Shown piece after piece: positions 45,056 through 54,437 of a stretch of 64,000 nucleotides of DNA. A program made the translations under genes and the position numbers. The notes under the pieces were generated by a model. That model was not told the DNA's origin. It was given only the letters and a program-made list of their open reading frames with translations, and searched no databases. The stretch is from Thalassospira sp. HF15 (GTDB lineage: Bacteria > Pseudomonadota > Alphaproteobacteria > Rhodospirillales > Thalassospiraceae): assembly GCF_011806525.1 (NCBI RefSeq), contig NZ_JAAVKI010000002.1, forward strand, positions 372,001 to 436,000, in the 5' to 3' direction. The first letter of the stretch is position 1; every line of letters begins with the position of its first letter.

Positions 45056-45251
45056 CGCACGGTTTTGGACATCGGAGTTTTGCCGATTTAAGGGCATCCG
45101 GGCGATCTATTTTTGCAAATCTGCCGGGATTTTTGTATCCGGCTGTCGGATCTCTGCGCGCTTTGTGATTGAGATGTTGCCATTCCCCGTCATAATGGCG
45201 ACAAACAGACAGCGATAACGCGAACAAAAAGCGCATGAGGAGATCAGGGCC

Positions 45252-45512
45252 ATGAAAGTAACCGTGAATATTGATTGCACCCCGGAAGAGGCACGGGTCT
45301 TCTTTGGTCTTCCTGATGTTCAGCCGATGCAAAAGGCGATGATGCAAGATATCGAAGACCGCATGAAAGCCAATCTGGCGGCGATGGATCCGGAAACCAT
45401 GCTCAACACCTGGCTGCCGCAGGGCATTCAGAACTGGGAACAGCTTCAGAAAGCCTTCTGGGGCCAGTTCAATGCAGGCACCGGTGGCACCGGTGACAAG
45501 GATAAAGGCTAG
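45252..45512 (+). CDS. Small DUF6489-type conserved protein
   Basis: An 86-residue soluble protein with a conserved N-terminal MKVTVNIDCTPEEARVFFGLPD, then an amphipathic helical region rich in Met, Trp and Gln. Such short proteins are widespread in alphaproteobacteria without an assigned function; the DUF6489 assignment is from memory of the pattern. The ferredoxin gene starts 14 nt downstream. Confidence 0.72.
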   Translation: MKVTVNIDCTPEEARVFFGLPDVQPMQKAMMQDIEDRMKANLAAMDPETMLNTWLPQGIQNWEQLQKAFWGQFNAGTGGTGDKDKG

Positions 45513-45526
45513 GCAGATCCGATACC

Positions 45527-45850
45527 ATGCGTGAACATTACTATCAGGCACATGTCTTTGTGTGCCAGAACGAACGCCCCGCGGGCCATGAACGCGGATG
45601 TTGCCAATCCAAAGGGGCCACCAAGCTTCGCAATTACATGAAGGTGCGTGCCAAGGAATTGGGCCTGCCAATGACGCGGATCAATACCGCAGGCTGCCTT
45701 GATCGCTGCGAACTGGGCCCGGTGATGGTGGTTTATCCCGAAGGCACCTGGTATCGCTACGAGACGATGGAAGACATCGAGGCGATCTTGAATGATCATC
45801 TGATCGGCGGGCAGGTCGTCGAACGATTGCAGCTTACGCCCGATCAATAG
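45527..45850 (+). CDS. Thioredoxin-like [2Fe-2S] ferredoxin
   Basis: A 107-residue (2Fe-2S) protein of the thioredoxin-like type, related to the NuoE C-terminal fold. Cluster cysteines are in VFVCQNERP, GCC and AGCLDRCELGP, followed by VVYPEGTWY. It is probably an electron carrier. It shares a unit with the upstream 86-residue gene and ends at a perfect terminator. Confidence 0.85.
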   Translation: MREHYYQAHVFVCQNERPAGHERGCCQSKGATKLRNYMKVRAKELGLPMTRINTAGCLDRCELGPVMVVYPEGTWYRYETMEDIEAILNDHLIGGQVVERLQLTPDQ

Positions 45851-45862
45851 GCGAGTGAGACC

Positions 45863-45900
45863 AAAAAACCGGCCACGCATATATCGCTGGCCGGTTTTTT
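45863..45900 (+). terminator. Terminator after the ferredoxin gene
   Basis: Perfect stem aaaaaaccggcca / tggccggtttttt with a 12-nt loop and a flanking T run. Confidence 0.85.
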
Positions 45901-46016
45901 CATGCGTGCTTTCATTAAAGCCCTGTTGGTTATTTTCTGCGATATGTTGACCTTTGCCGCTGTCTGAACGATATCCTCAGGCCAAGCAAACGCGCATTCA
46001 AACTGACGGACCCAAC

Positions 46017-47390
46017 ATGATTGCCAGCCGAGAAACCATTTTTGCCCTGTCGTCCGGCGCAGGCCGCGCCGGTGTTGCCGTGATCCGGTTGTCCGGGCCA
46101 CGGTCGGGTGCGGTGCTGTGTGCTTTGCTGGGTCGCGATACCATGCCCAAAGCCCGCCATGCGATCTATGCCCCGATCCGCGATCCGCAATCGGATGAGC
46201 GGCTTGATGATGCGGTGGCGATCTATTTCCAGGGCCCGGCAAGCTTTACCGGTGAAGACGTGGTTGAGCTGCATGTCCATGGCGGGCGGGCCGTGGTTGA
46301 AGGGGTGCTCGATTGCCTGTCGCGTCAGGATGGTCTGCGTGTGGCCGAACCCGGCGAATATACCAGACGTGCCTTTGAAAACGGCAAGATGGACCTGACC
46401 TCTGCCGAAGGCATCGCTGATCTGATTGATGCCGAAACCGCCGCCCAGCGCCGTCAGGCTGTGCGCCAGATGGCCGGTGAGTTGGGTACGCTCTATGAAG
46501 GCTGGCGTGCGCGCCTGATGAAGGCGCTTGCCCATATCGAGGCCGATATTGATTTCCCCGACGAAGACCTGCCAGACGGCATCGTGCCGGTGGTGCATGG
46601 CGATTTGCGCAGTGTGAATGACGCGGTCAAACGCCATCTGGCCGATAACCGCCGCGGCGAACGCCTGCGCGAAGGGTTTCAGATTGTTATCCTCGGTGCG
46701 CCCAATGCCGGTAAATCAAGCCTGCTGAACCGTCTCGCACAGCGCGATGCCGCGATTGTCTCCGAGATTGCCGGCACCACGCGCGACATGATCGAGGTCC
46801 ATCTGGATCTGGGCGGCTTCCCGGTGACCATGGTCGATACCGCAGGCCTGCGCGAAAGCGGTGATGTCATCGAATCCGAAGGGGTGCGCCGCGCGACCGA
46901 GCGGGCCGAAAATGCTGATCTGCGTTTGGTGGTGATTGATCGCAATGACTGGCCGAACATCGATCCGGAGGCCGCGCGCCTGATCGATGACAAGACACTG
47001 ATCCTGATCAACAAGGTCGATGCGACCGATGCCAGGGACATCCCGGCAAGCTGGCAGGGAACCTCGGCAGACGGTCAGGCGCTGGAGCTTCCCGTTTTGG
47101 CCATATCGGCCATGACCGGGCAGGGGATGGAAAGCCTCTTGCAACTGCTGGAGACTCGCGTAAAAGAGGGGCTCGATTTCGCCGGGCCCGTGCCGTTGAC
47201 ACGGCTGCGCCATCGGCGGGCACTTGAAAGTGCCAGCGATCATCTGGATCGCGGATTGCAGACCGATATCGCAGAATTGGCAGCAGAGGATGTACGCCTT
47301 GCTGTTCGCGAAATCGGCAAGATTACCGGACGCGTCGATGTGGAAGACTTGCTCGATATTATCTTCGGGGACTTCTGTATCGGCAAATAG
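46017..47390 (+). CDS. mnmE: tRNA uridine-5-carboxymethylaminomethyl GTPase MnmE
   Basis: GTPase partner of MnmG in cmnm5U34 modification of tRNA wobble uridines. ATG 46017 gives 457 residues. N-terminal folate-type domain (ETIFALSSGAGRAGVAVIRLSG), a helical domain, the G domain at about 220-380 with G1 GAPNAGKSSLLN, G3 DTAGLRES and G4 NKVD, and the C-terminal CIGK with the functional Cys are all present. An earlier in-frame start at 45954 adds 21 unconserved residues. Confidence 0.96.
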   Translation: MIASRETIFALSSGAGRAGVAVIRLSGPRSGAVLCALLGRDTMPKARHAIYAPIRDPQSDERLDDAVAIYFQGPASFTGEDVVELHVHGGRAVVEGVLDCLSRQDGLRVAEPGEYTRRAFENGKMDLTSAEGIADLIDAETAAQRRQAVRQMAGELGTLYEGWRARLMKALAHIEADIDFPDEDLPDGIVPVVHGDLRSVNDAVKRHLADNRRGERLREGFQIVILGAPNAGKSSLLNRLAQRDAAIVSEIAGTTRDMIEVHLDLGGFPVTMVDTAGLRESGDVIESEGVRRATERAENADLRLVVIDRNDWPNIDPEAARLIDDKTLILINKVDATDARDIPASWQGTSADGQALELPVLAISAMTGQGMESLLQLLETRVKEGLDFAGPVPLTRLRHRRALESASDHLDRGLQTDIAELAAEDVRLAVREIGKITGRVDVEDLLDIIFGDFCIGK

Positions 47391-47426
47391 AGTTAGGGAA
47401 GAGTCGTTAGACTTGAACCCTGCCAA

Positions 47427-47442
47427 TGTTTCACGTGAAACA
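47427..47442. repeat. parS site 1
   Basis: Perfect 16-bp palindrome TGTTTCACGTGAAACA between mnmE and mnmG, the chromosomal ParB-loading site of the ParABS segregation system. Confidence 0.95.
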
Positions 47443-47534
47443 TTCGTCACAAGCTTGACCATATATGCCTATTCGAACCAAACAAGGTTCACGCCCGCCG
47501 CGCGATAAGCAGCGGGGATTGAGTGAGGAAGTCG

Positions 47535-49436
47535 ATGTCACAGAACGTGCCAAATAACCGTTTTGACGTGATCGTGGTGGGCGGTGGCCATGCCGGGTGT
47601 GATGCCGCAGCGGCTGCTGCGCGCATGGGGGCATCCACGGCACTGGTTACGCACCGTGCGGATCGCATCGGGGAAATGTCGTGCAACCCGGCCATCGGTG
47701 GTCTGGGCAAGGGGCATATGGTGCGCGAAGTCGATGCGCTTGACGGTGTCATGGGCCGTGCAATTGACCGTGCCGGTATTCAGTTCCGCATGCTCAATCG
47801 CTCCAAGGGGCCGGCGGTTCGTGGCCCGCGTGCGCAGGCAGATCGCAAGCTTTATCGTCAGGCAGTGCAGGATATCCTGGCCGAACAGGAAAACCTCACC
47901 ATCCTGGAAGGTGGCGTTGAAGACCTGATCGTTGATGACAATAACCGGGTCAAGGGTGTCATCACTGGCGACGGGACCGAATACATGGCCGGTGCGGTGG
48001 TATTGACCACCGGCACGTTCCTTAATGGGCTTATTCACATTGGCGAGAAATCCGAACCGGCCGGTCGTATGGGCGATGCCCCGGCAACGGGCCTTTCGGA
48101 CACGCTGGCAAAATATGATTTCCGATTAGGACGGCTTAAAACCGGCACGCCTGCGCGTCTGGATGGCCGGACCATCGATTGGGCCAGCTTGCAGGAACAG
48201 CCGGGCGACACCCCGCCAGAGCCGTTTTCCTTCCTGACCAAAGAAATCACCGTGCCGCAGATCCCGTGTCATTTGACCTGGACGACCGAGGCGACCCACG
48301 AAATCATTCGCGCCAATCTGGATCGCGCGCCGATGTATAGCGGCAAAATCCAAAGCAGCGGTCCGCGCTATTGCCCATCAATCGAAGACAAGGTCGTGCG
48401 CTTTGCCGAGAAAAATCAGCATCAGATTTTCCTCGAACCCGAAGGCCTTGATGACCCGACCGTCTATCCGAACGGCATTTCAACCTCGCTTCCTGAAGAT
48501 GTGCAGCTCGCCATGCTGGCCACCATCCCGGGACTGGAAAAGGTCGAGATCTTCCGTCCCGGCTATGCAGTGGAATATGACTTCGTTGATCCGCGCGAGC
48601 TGCGCCATACGCTCGAAACCAAAAAGGTCGCCGGGCTGTTCTTTGCCGGTCAGATCAATGGCACGACCGGCTATGAAGAAGCCGCCGGGCAGGGGCTTGT
48701 CGCCGGTGTGAATGCCGCACTCATCGCGGGCGGTGGCGAACGTGAATTTGTTCTGGATCGCGCCGATGCCTATATCGGGGTGATGATTGATGATCTGGTC
48801 ACCCTTGGCACGCGCGAGCCGTATCGCATGTTTACCTCGCGCGCCGAGTATCGCCTGATGCTGCGCGCCGATAACGCCGATCAGCGCCTGACAGATCGCG
48901 GTCTTGATATTGGCTGTGTCGCATCGACCCGTGCGCAGGTTTGGGATGCCAAGAAGGCGGCTCTGAATGCGGCCAAGGCGGAAGTCTCAGAACTGACCGA
49001 GACGCCAAATGGTCTGGCCAAGTTTGATATCCGGATCAATCAGGACGGCGTGCGCCGGTCGGCCTATGACCTTCTGGCCTATCCGGATATTGATTTCGAT
49101 ACCCTGACCAAAGTCTGGCCACAGCTTGGTGCGCTTGATCCGGCGATCAAGGAACAGGTGTCGATTGATGCCCAGTATAAAGGCTATCTCGATCGCCAGG
49201 CAGCGGACATCGCGGCCTTCCGCCGGGACGAGGAATTGCGTCTGCCGCGCGGTCTTGATTTCGACAAGGTCGGCGGGCTGTCGGCTGAGATCCGTCTCAA
49301 GCTAAAAGAAATCCAGCCAGAAACTATTGGGGCGGCGTCGCGGATCCCGGGGGTCACTCCGGCAGCGGTCACCGCATTGCTCGGCCATATCAAAAGCCAC
49401 AAGCATCAGACCAGCGCGGTCAGCAGGACGGCCTGA
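47535..49436 (+). CDS. mnmG: tRNA uridine-5-carboxymethylaminomethyl enzyme MnmG (GidA)
   Basis: FAD-dependent partner of MnmE. From ATG 47535 (GAGG site) the product is 633 residues. FAD-binding motif [18 protein letters not shown], the second family block [16 protein letters not shown], and [20 protein letters not shown] (conserved C-terminal FAD region) are present. It runs behind mnmE, the normal alphaproteobacterial order mnmE-mnmG-rsmG-parA-parB. Confidence 0.96.
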   Translation: MSQNVPNNRFDVIVVGGGHAGCDAAAAAARMGASTALVTHRADRIGEMSCNPAIGGLGKGHMVREVDALDGVMGRAIDRAGIQFRMLNRSKGPAVRGPRAQADRKLYRQAVQDILAEQENLTILEGGVEDLIVDDNNRVKGVITGDGTEYMAGAVVLTTGTFLNGLIHIGEKSEPAGRMGDAPATGLSDTLAKYDFRLGRLKTGTPARLDGRTIDWASLQEQPGDTPPEPFSFLTKEITVPQIPCHLTWTTEATHEIIRANLDRAPMYSGKIQSSGPRYCPSIEDKVVRFAEKNQHQIFLEPEGLDDPTVYPNGISTSLPEDVQLAMLATIPGLEKVEIFRPGYAVEYDFVDPRELRHTLETKKVAGLFFAGQINGTTGYEEAAGQGLVAGVNAALIAGGGEREFVLDRADAYIGVMIDDLVTLGTREPYRMFTSRAEYRLMLRADNADQRLTDRGLDIGCVASTRAQVWDAKKAALNAAKAEVSELTETPNGLAKFDIRINQDGVRRSAYDLLAYPDIDFDTLTKVWPQLGALDPAIKEQVSIDAQYKGYLDRQAADIAAFRRDEELRLPRGLDFDKVGGLSAEIRLKLKEIQPETIGAASRIPGVTPAAVTALLGHIKSHKHQTSAVSRTA

Positions 49437-49499
49437 CCGAGTTTCGGTCATACAGTATATATAGTGTCCCTAGCGGGACGCGTCTGAGCCAATTCACAG

Positions 49500-49536
49500 C
49501 GCCCGGCCAAATCCACTGGCCGGGCGTTTTGTTTTT
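49500..49536 (+). terminator. Terminator after mnmG
   Basis: Ten-bp perfect stem cgcccggcca / tggccgggcg with a 7-nt loop followed by a T-rich run. A smaller hairpin, gtccctagcgggac, lies just upstream. Confidence 0.75.
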
Positions 49537-49732
49537 GGGCTTGCGCAGGGTAGGTCGTTAGGTGGATAAGCAAGCCCGGTTTTTTTTATGGGGTATCACA
49601 GCGTTTTGTCGAGTCGCAGGGATTATTAGCCCGGCAGGAGCGTGGAGTCGCCGTTGTGTCATTTGCCAAAGCGTGAAGTTCATCGAATCTGTGGTGTTTT
49701 CGGTCTGCGGCGATGTGTTTTGAGTGTGTGAG

Positions 49733-49748
49733 TGTTTCACGTGAAACA
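49733..49748. repeat. parS site 2
   Basis: Perfect TGTTTCACGTGAAACA in the 416-bp gap between mnmG and rsmG. Apart from this and the terminator at 49500, the gap 49437-49852 holds nothing else that I can recognise. Confidence 0.95.
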
Positions 49749-49852
49749 TTCGATGCGTTTTTAGGGGATTTATCGCATCCGACACAGCCAAAAATGCAAA
49801 AGGACGAAAATCAAGACTGGAGTGTTTTTTTGCCTCGGCCTATAAATCAAGT

Positions 49853-50488
49853 ATGCAGACAATTTCCACACCCGTAAAAACATGGTTTGAGCAGGATTTG
49901 AATGTTTCACGTGAAACATTGGACCGGCTCAACCAGTATGCAGACCTTGTCGTGAAGTGGCAGCCGCGCATCAATATCGTCGGCGCCAGCACGGCCGAAG
50001 ACGTTTGGGGACGTCATTTACAGGACTCCGCGCAGCTTTGGCCGCATCTTCAGGATGTCGCGACCAACGGCAAGATTGTTGATTTTGGCTCGGGGGCAGG
50101 CTTCCCGGGGATCGTTTTGGCGATCCTTGGCGCCACCAACGTCACCCTGATGGAATCCAACACCAAGAAGACGGTCTTCCTGATGGAAGCCGCCCGGGTA
50201 TGCGGTGTGCTGGGCCAAACTGAAATTGCCCGCGAGCGAATCGAAGCCGCCGCCCCGCGGCAGGCCGACGTGATTACAGCGCGGGCCTTTGCCCCTTTGC
50301 CGAAGCTATTGGAGTTGGGGCAGCGCCATTTGAAAGACGGTGGCCATTATGTGCTGCTGAAGGGACGTGCCTTTGAGGATGAGCTGGCGGACGCACGCGA
50401 TGCCGGTTGGGCATTTGATGTAACCACGCATGCCAGTCTGGTTGATCCGGACGGTGTTGTGATGATCTTAAAAGGAGTGGGCCGGTGA
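49853..50488 (+). CDS. rsmG: 16S rRNA (guanine527-N7)-methyltransferase RsmG
   Basis: SAM-dependent methyltransferase of G527 in 16S rRNA (GidB). The 211-residue protein has the SAM-binding block VDFGSGAGFPGIVLAI and the downstream LMESNTKKTVFL acidic strand end. The N-terminal region codes for NVSRETLDRL, which is the in-frame translation of parS site 3. The stop overlaps parA (GTGA). Confidence 0.95.
   Translation: MQTISTPVKTWFEQDLNVSRETLDRLNQYADLVVKWQPRINIVGASTAEDVWGRHLQDSAQLWPHLQDVATNGKIVDFGSGAGFPGIVLAILGATNVTLMESNTKKTVFLMEAARVCGVLGQTEIARERIEAAAPRQADVITARAFAPLPKLLELGQRHLKDGGHYVLLKGRAFEDELADARDAGWAFDVTTHASLVDPDGVVMILKGVGR
49903..49918. repeat. parS site 3, inside rsmG
   Basis: Perfect TGTTTCACGTGAAACA within the rsmG coding sequence, about 50 nt after its start codon. 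The three perfect sites span 2.5 kb just upstream of parAB. Confidence 0.95.
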
Positions 50489-51312
50489 CGGATGTTATTG
50501 ATTTGCCGCTTTCGACAAAATCAGAGGGTGTCGGGCATCGCCCGCGTATCATCGCCGTAGCCAACCAGAAGGGCGGGGTGGGCAAAACCACGACGACCAT
50601 CAATCTGGCGACCGCATTGGCGGCGGTGAACCAGCGCGTGCTGATTGTCGACCTTGATCCGCAGGGCAATGCCAGCACCGGCTTGGGCCTGCGGCCGTCA
50701 GATCGCGAAATCAGTTCCTATGATGTGCTGATCAATGGAAATACCCTCGAAGAGGCGCGTAAGGAAACCAGCATTCCGCGGCTGAGCATTGTGCCGTCAG
50801 GCATGGATCTTTCGGGGGCGGAGATTGAACTGGTCGATTTCGAACGCCGCGAGACGCAGCTGAAAGAATCGCTTGGCAAACTGCCAAATGATGTTGATTA
50901 CGTCCTGATCGATTGCCCGCCGTCGCTGGGTCTTTTGACCCTGAACGCGCTGGTGGCATCTGATGCGGTTCTGGTGCCGCTGCAGTGCGAGTTCTTTGCG
51001 CTTGAAGGCGTCAGCCACCTGGTGCGGACCATCAAGCGGGTCAAAAAGGCATTCAACCCGAACCTTGAGATCCAGGGCATTGTGCTCACCATGTATGACA
51101 AGCGTAACAATCTGTCAGCCCAGGTTGCCAATGATGTGCGCGACTATTTCGGGGATGTGGTCTATCGCACGGTGATTCCGCGCAATGTCCGCGTTTCCGA
51201 AGCGCCCAGCCACGGCGCACCGGTGTTGGTTTATGACATGAAGTGCCCGGGTTCACGGGCCTATTTGAATTTGGCGAGCGAAGTCCTGAAACGCGAAGGG
51301 GTGAAAGCATGA
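50485..51312 (+). CDS. parA: Chromosome partitioning ATPase ParA
   Basis: Walker-type ATPase that segregates replication origins with ParB. GTG 50485 overlaps the rsmG stop. The 275-residue product has the deviant Walker A ANQKGGVGKTTTTINLATAL (with the first Lys), VLIVDLDPQGNAST and VLIDCPPSLG for switch motifs. Overlap with parB of 4 nt indicates one coupled unit. Confidence 0.96.
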   Translation: MTDVIDLPLSTKSEGVGHRPRIIAVANQKGGVGKTTTTINLATALAAVNQRVLIVDLDPQGNASTGLGLRPSDREISSYDVLINGNTLEEARKETSIPRLSIVPSGMDLSGAEIELVDFERRETQLKESLGKLPNDVDYVLIDCPPSLGLLTLNALVASDAVLVPLQCEFFALEGVSHLVRTIKRVKKAFNPNLEIQGIVLTMYDKRNNLSAQVANDVRDYFGDVVYRTVIPRNVRVSEAPSHGAPVLVYDMKCPGSRAYLNLASEVLKREGVKA

Positions 51313-52583
51313 GCGAAGCAAAAAAACGCGGCTTGGGAAGGGGACTGTCTGCACTTCTGGGCGAAGAGGACGAGGATGTCGCGGTTGCCGCCAGCGGTGA
51401 TGATACCGGCGAGGTCGCCCATCCGGGCCCGGGCGGAACGACGCAGCATATTGCGATTACCGATCTGAAACCGTCACCGTTTCAGCCGCGCAGCAATTTT
51501 GATGATGACGCGATTGATGATCTGGCGGCCTCGATCCGCGAAAAGGGCATCATTCAGCCGATTCTGGTGCGGGCGTCTTCAACCGGCGAAACCACCTATG
51601 AAATCATTGCCGGTGAACGTCGTTGGCGCGCAGCCCAGCGCGCACAGCTTCATGAAGTGCCAGTTCTGGTCCGCGAATTTGATGATCGCGAAACGGCCGA
51701 AATTGCCCTGATCGAAAACCTGCAGCGTCAGGATCTGTCACCGCTGGAAGAAGCCGAAGGCTATAACCGCCTGATGAGCGAGTTTTCCCACACACAGGAA
51801 GCACTTGGTCAGGCATTGGGCAAAAGCCGAAGCCACATTGCCAACAGCCTGCGCCTCCTGGGTCTGCCGGCCCCGATCAAGCAAATGCTGTCTGACAAGG
51901 TTCTGAGCTCTGGCCACGCGCGTGCGCTTTTGGGGGCTGAAAACGCGGTTGAGCTTGCCGGACAGATCGTCAAGAAGGGTTTGAATGTCCGTCAGGCTGA
52001 GAAGCTTGTGAAAACTGATGGCGGCAAGGCATCACGCCCGAAGAAGTCGTCTGGTAGCGCATCGGCCGAAAAAGACCCAGATACAGTGTCTCTGGAGCGT
52101 GACCTTAGCAATATGTTGGGGTTGGCGGTCAATATCGACTTTGACGGGGCGGCGGGTAAAATCTCGATCCGCTATGAAACGCTTGAGCAGCTTGATGACA
52201 TCCTGCAGCGCCTGACCCATGGCAAGGCGACCGAGCTTGGCGATGATGATGGGGGCGAGGTCGAAACAGCGGATGGCGATGAGAACGAATTCGATTCGAT
52301 GTTTATCGAAGATGACGACTCGGATGAGGGTGACGACTCCGACGAGGATGATCTGACCGCAGAGCTTGAAACGATCGCCGATGCGACCCTTCCGGAAAGC
52401 GAAGATGATGATTTCGTCATCGAAGGCCCCGAAGGTGATGAACCGATCGAAAGCGAAGAAGTCAGCGAGGACGAGCTTGACGATCTGATCGAGGAAACTG
52501 CAGGCGATACCGCAATCACGCCGGAAGATGTCGATGAAGGCGTGATCAAGGAGGTTACAGATGGCACCGGAAAAAAGCCGTAA
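51309..52583 (+). CDS. parB: Chromosome partitioning protein ParB with long acidic C-terminal tail
   Basis: CTP-dependent parS-binding clamp. From ATG 51309 the product is 424 residues, against about 280-300 in most relatives. The ParA-interacting KKRGLGRGLSALLGE, the CTP-binding region GERRWRAAQRA and ENLQRQDLSPLEEAEGY, the HTH (ALGQALGKSRSHIANSLRLL) and the C-terminal dimerisation unit (LERDLSNMLGLAVNIDF to LDDILQRL) are all intact. About 118 extra residues then follow, 52 of them Asp or Glu and only 3 Lys. The 5' end of holA is convergent 257 nt away. Confidence 0.94.
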   Translation: MSEAKKRGLGRGLSALLGEEDEDVAVAASGDDTGEVAHPGPGGTTQHIAITDLKPSPFQPRSNFDDDAIDDLAASIREKGIIQPILVRASSTGETTYEIIAGERRWRAAQRAQLHEVPVLVREFDDRETAEIALIENLQRQDLSPLEEAEGYNRLMSEFSHTQEALGQALGKSRSHIANSLRLLGLPAPIKQMLSDKVLSSGHARALLGAENAVELAGQIVKKGLNVRQAEKLVKTDGGKASRPKKSSGSASAEKDPDTVSLERDLSNMLGLAVNIDFDGAAGKISIRYETLEQLDDILQRLTHGKATELGDDDGGEVETADGDENEFDSMFIEDDDSDEGDDSDEDDLTAELETIADATLPESEDDDFVIEGPEGDEPIESEEVSEDELDDLIEETAGDTAITPEDVDEGVIKEVTDGTGKKP

Positions 52584-52594
52584 CCAAAACCAGC

Positions 52595-52696
52595 ATGAAG
52601 GATCTTGATCGCGAAAAGATCAATCAGCTCAAGAAGCTTAAAGAGGAAGACGCGAAAGCGCGTCGGGGGTCGGTTGAGGTAAAGCGGATTCTCTAG
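52595..52696 (+). CDS. Possible 33-residue small ORF after parB
   Basis: ATG 52595 to TAG 52696 encodes a charged helical peptide beginning MKDLDREKINQLKKLKEED. It lies 11 nt after the parB stop. There is no clear ribosome-binding site and no known family, so it may be chance or a coupled small protein. Confidence 0.3.
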   Translation: MKDLDREKINQLKKLKEEDAKARRGSVEVKRIL

Positions 52697-52839
52697 GGCT
52701 CAATCCGGTCCTACTTTGAAAAGCTATGGTCTTTGAACAGGCATGTCGTACTGCGGCGGCATGCCTGTTTTCTTGGCGTAGGGGCGGAAATGTGCGGGGC
52801 CGAATCGGCGCGTGTGGTGGAACGGGATGTTAGGTGGGG

Positions 52840-53871
52840 TTAGCGCCGAACCTGTTTCTGGCGGGCAACCGCAACCTTGATCATGGCGCGATGGGCGATG
52901 GTTTCCGGGATCGCCAGACCACTTTTGCAATCCTTTTCGGCCTCTAGCAGGATTTGCAGGGCACGCTGCAGGGTGTTGACCGCCCAGTTATTCAGATTAG
53001 TGCGGAACTGATCTGCGGCCTTGAAAAACAGCGGCGGGCGAAGTGATTTCATCGCCTGGTCTGCATTGGCACCTTGAGACACCTGGCCCTTGACCAGATG
53101 CAGTTTTTGAAAATAGCTGATCATCATGCGCAGCGCGCCGACCGGGTTGAGGCCTTCTTCAACCAATCGTGTGAGCGCGGCATCAAGATTGACGACATTG
53201 CCCTGTGACACCGCCTGAATGACGTCGTCATAATGGCGCGCGGAACTGTCGCCAACACAGGCCATGGCGTCAGCCAAGGTGACCTGACCGTCCTTAAGCG
53301 CATAGAGGGCAAGTTTTTCAAGCTCGCTTCGCGAAATCATCCGGTCAGAGCCGAGATTGGCGACCAGATAGCTTGTCGCGTCGCGGTCAATGCGCAGTTT
53401 GTGTTCTTCCATGATAGAATGGATCAGGGTTTCGATATCCCGGCCACTGTCGGCATAGCAGGGCAGGGCCATGCCGTTGCCCGCCTTTTCAACCGCCTGA
53501 CGCAGTTTGGAACGGGTCGGGAGGCTTCCGGCCTCAATGACAATCAAGGCATCGCCGGCAGGATCGCCAAGGAAATCGGCAATCACCGGGGCCTGTGCAT
53601 CGCCGACATCGCGGAGCCGGATGACACGCCGTCCGCCGCCGAAACTCATGGCTGCGGCTTCGTCGCGCAGACGGCCGGCATCTTCTTTCAGTTGGGCGGT
53701 GCCAAGTTCAATGACGCGGAAAGGATCCTTGAGGTCCTCGACCACGGTTTTGGCCAAACGAATCGCACGTTCACGTACAAGCCCTTCGTCCTCGCCATAA
53801 ATCAGAACGAGTTGCGCCTTCGCATCCGGGGCACGCAAGAAGTTTTCAACCTGTGCTGCCTTGAGCTTCAT
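52840..53871 (-). CDS. holA: DNA polymerase III delta subunit
   Basis: Clamp-loader subunit that opens the sliding clamp. The 343-residue protein shows the family layout: LVLIYGEDEGLVRERAI near the N-terminus in place of a P-loop, a middle AAA+ part, and a C-terminal helical domain (MMISYFQKLHLVKG). The conserved alphaproteobacterial set lptE-holA-parB is kept here, with holA convergent to parB. Confidence 0.92.
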   Translation of the reverse strand: MKLKAAQVENFLRAPDAKAQLVLIYGEDEGLVRERAIRLAKTVVEDLKDPFRVIELGTAQLKEDAGRLRDEAAAMSFGGGRRVIRLRDVGDAQAPVIADFLGDPAGDALIVIEAGSLPTRSKLRQAVEKAGNGMALPCYADSGRDIETLIHSIMEEHKLRIDRDATSYLVANLGSDRMISRSELEKLALYALKDGQVTLADAMACVGDSSARHYDDVIQAVSQGNVVNLDAALTRLVEEGLNPVGALRMMISYFQKLHLVKGQVSQGANADQAMKSLRPPLFFKAADQFRTNLNNWAVNTLQRALQILLEAEKDCKSGLAIPETIAHRAMIKVAVARQKQVRR

Positions 53872-53930
53872 GATGCGCCTTGTGGTTCCTTGGGTATGGT
53901 GTTCGAATAGAGCGACGAATATGGGCGGTG

Positions 53931-54437
53931 TTATTGCGAGCGCAGGCCGATGGCGACCTGGTTGGCCAATTGCTGAGCGAGATTGCGTGCTGCGTCGCGA
54001 CGAGCCGAGTCCTCAGCCTCTATGCTGGCAAAGTCCGATTCGACGATGTTGTAGCTGGTACGGGCGCGAACGGTTCCTTCGCGCAATACCTTTGAATCAG
54101 ATCTGCGAACGAGTTGATAGTTTGCTCTGATAAGGTAATCCGCAATCGTCGCTTCATTGTCCTTGGTAAAGCCTTGCTCACTAGTGGATTCGGTCAAAGT
54201 AACGCTCAGATCATAAAGCGGGTTTGTGCTTTGACCGCGCGGCGTGAGGGTTTCAAGCAGGGCATTACGGGTCAGCTGTCCAACGCGATCATTGATCAGC
54301 GCGACATTGACGCGCGCCATGCTGGCTGCAGTGTTGTAATCGTCGCCAGCTGTGGCATAGAGCGGGCGAAATCCGCAGGCACTGAGTGTTGTCAGGGCCA
54401 AAATTGCCACAATTGGAAAAACCGCGCGCAAAGTCAT
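53931..54437 (-). CDS. lptE: LPS-assembly lipoprotein LptE
   Basis: Outer-membrane lipoprotein that plugs and stabilises LptD for lipopolysaccharide insertion. The 168-residue protein has an N-terminal signal with lipobox LSACGFRPLYA (Cys about residue 21), the usual LptE start, then alternating beta strands and amphipathic helices. The ATG overlaps the stop of the unknown upstream gene (ATGA), so its translation is coupled to that gene. holA follows after 59 nt. Confidence 0.88.
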   Translation of the reverse strand: MTLRAVFPIVAILALTTLSACGFRPLYATAGDDYNTAASMARVNVALINDRVGQLTRNALLETLTPRGQSTNPLYDLSVTLTESTSEQGFTKDNEATIADYLIRANYQLVRRSDSKVLREGTVRARTSYNIVESDFASIEAEDSARRDAARNLAQQLANQVAIGLRSQ

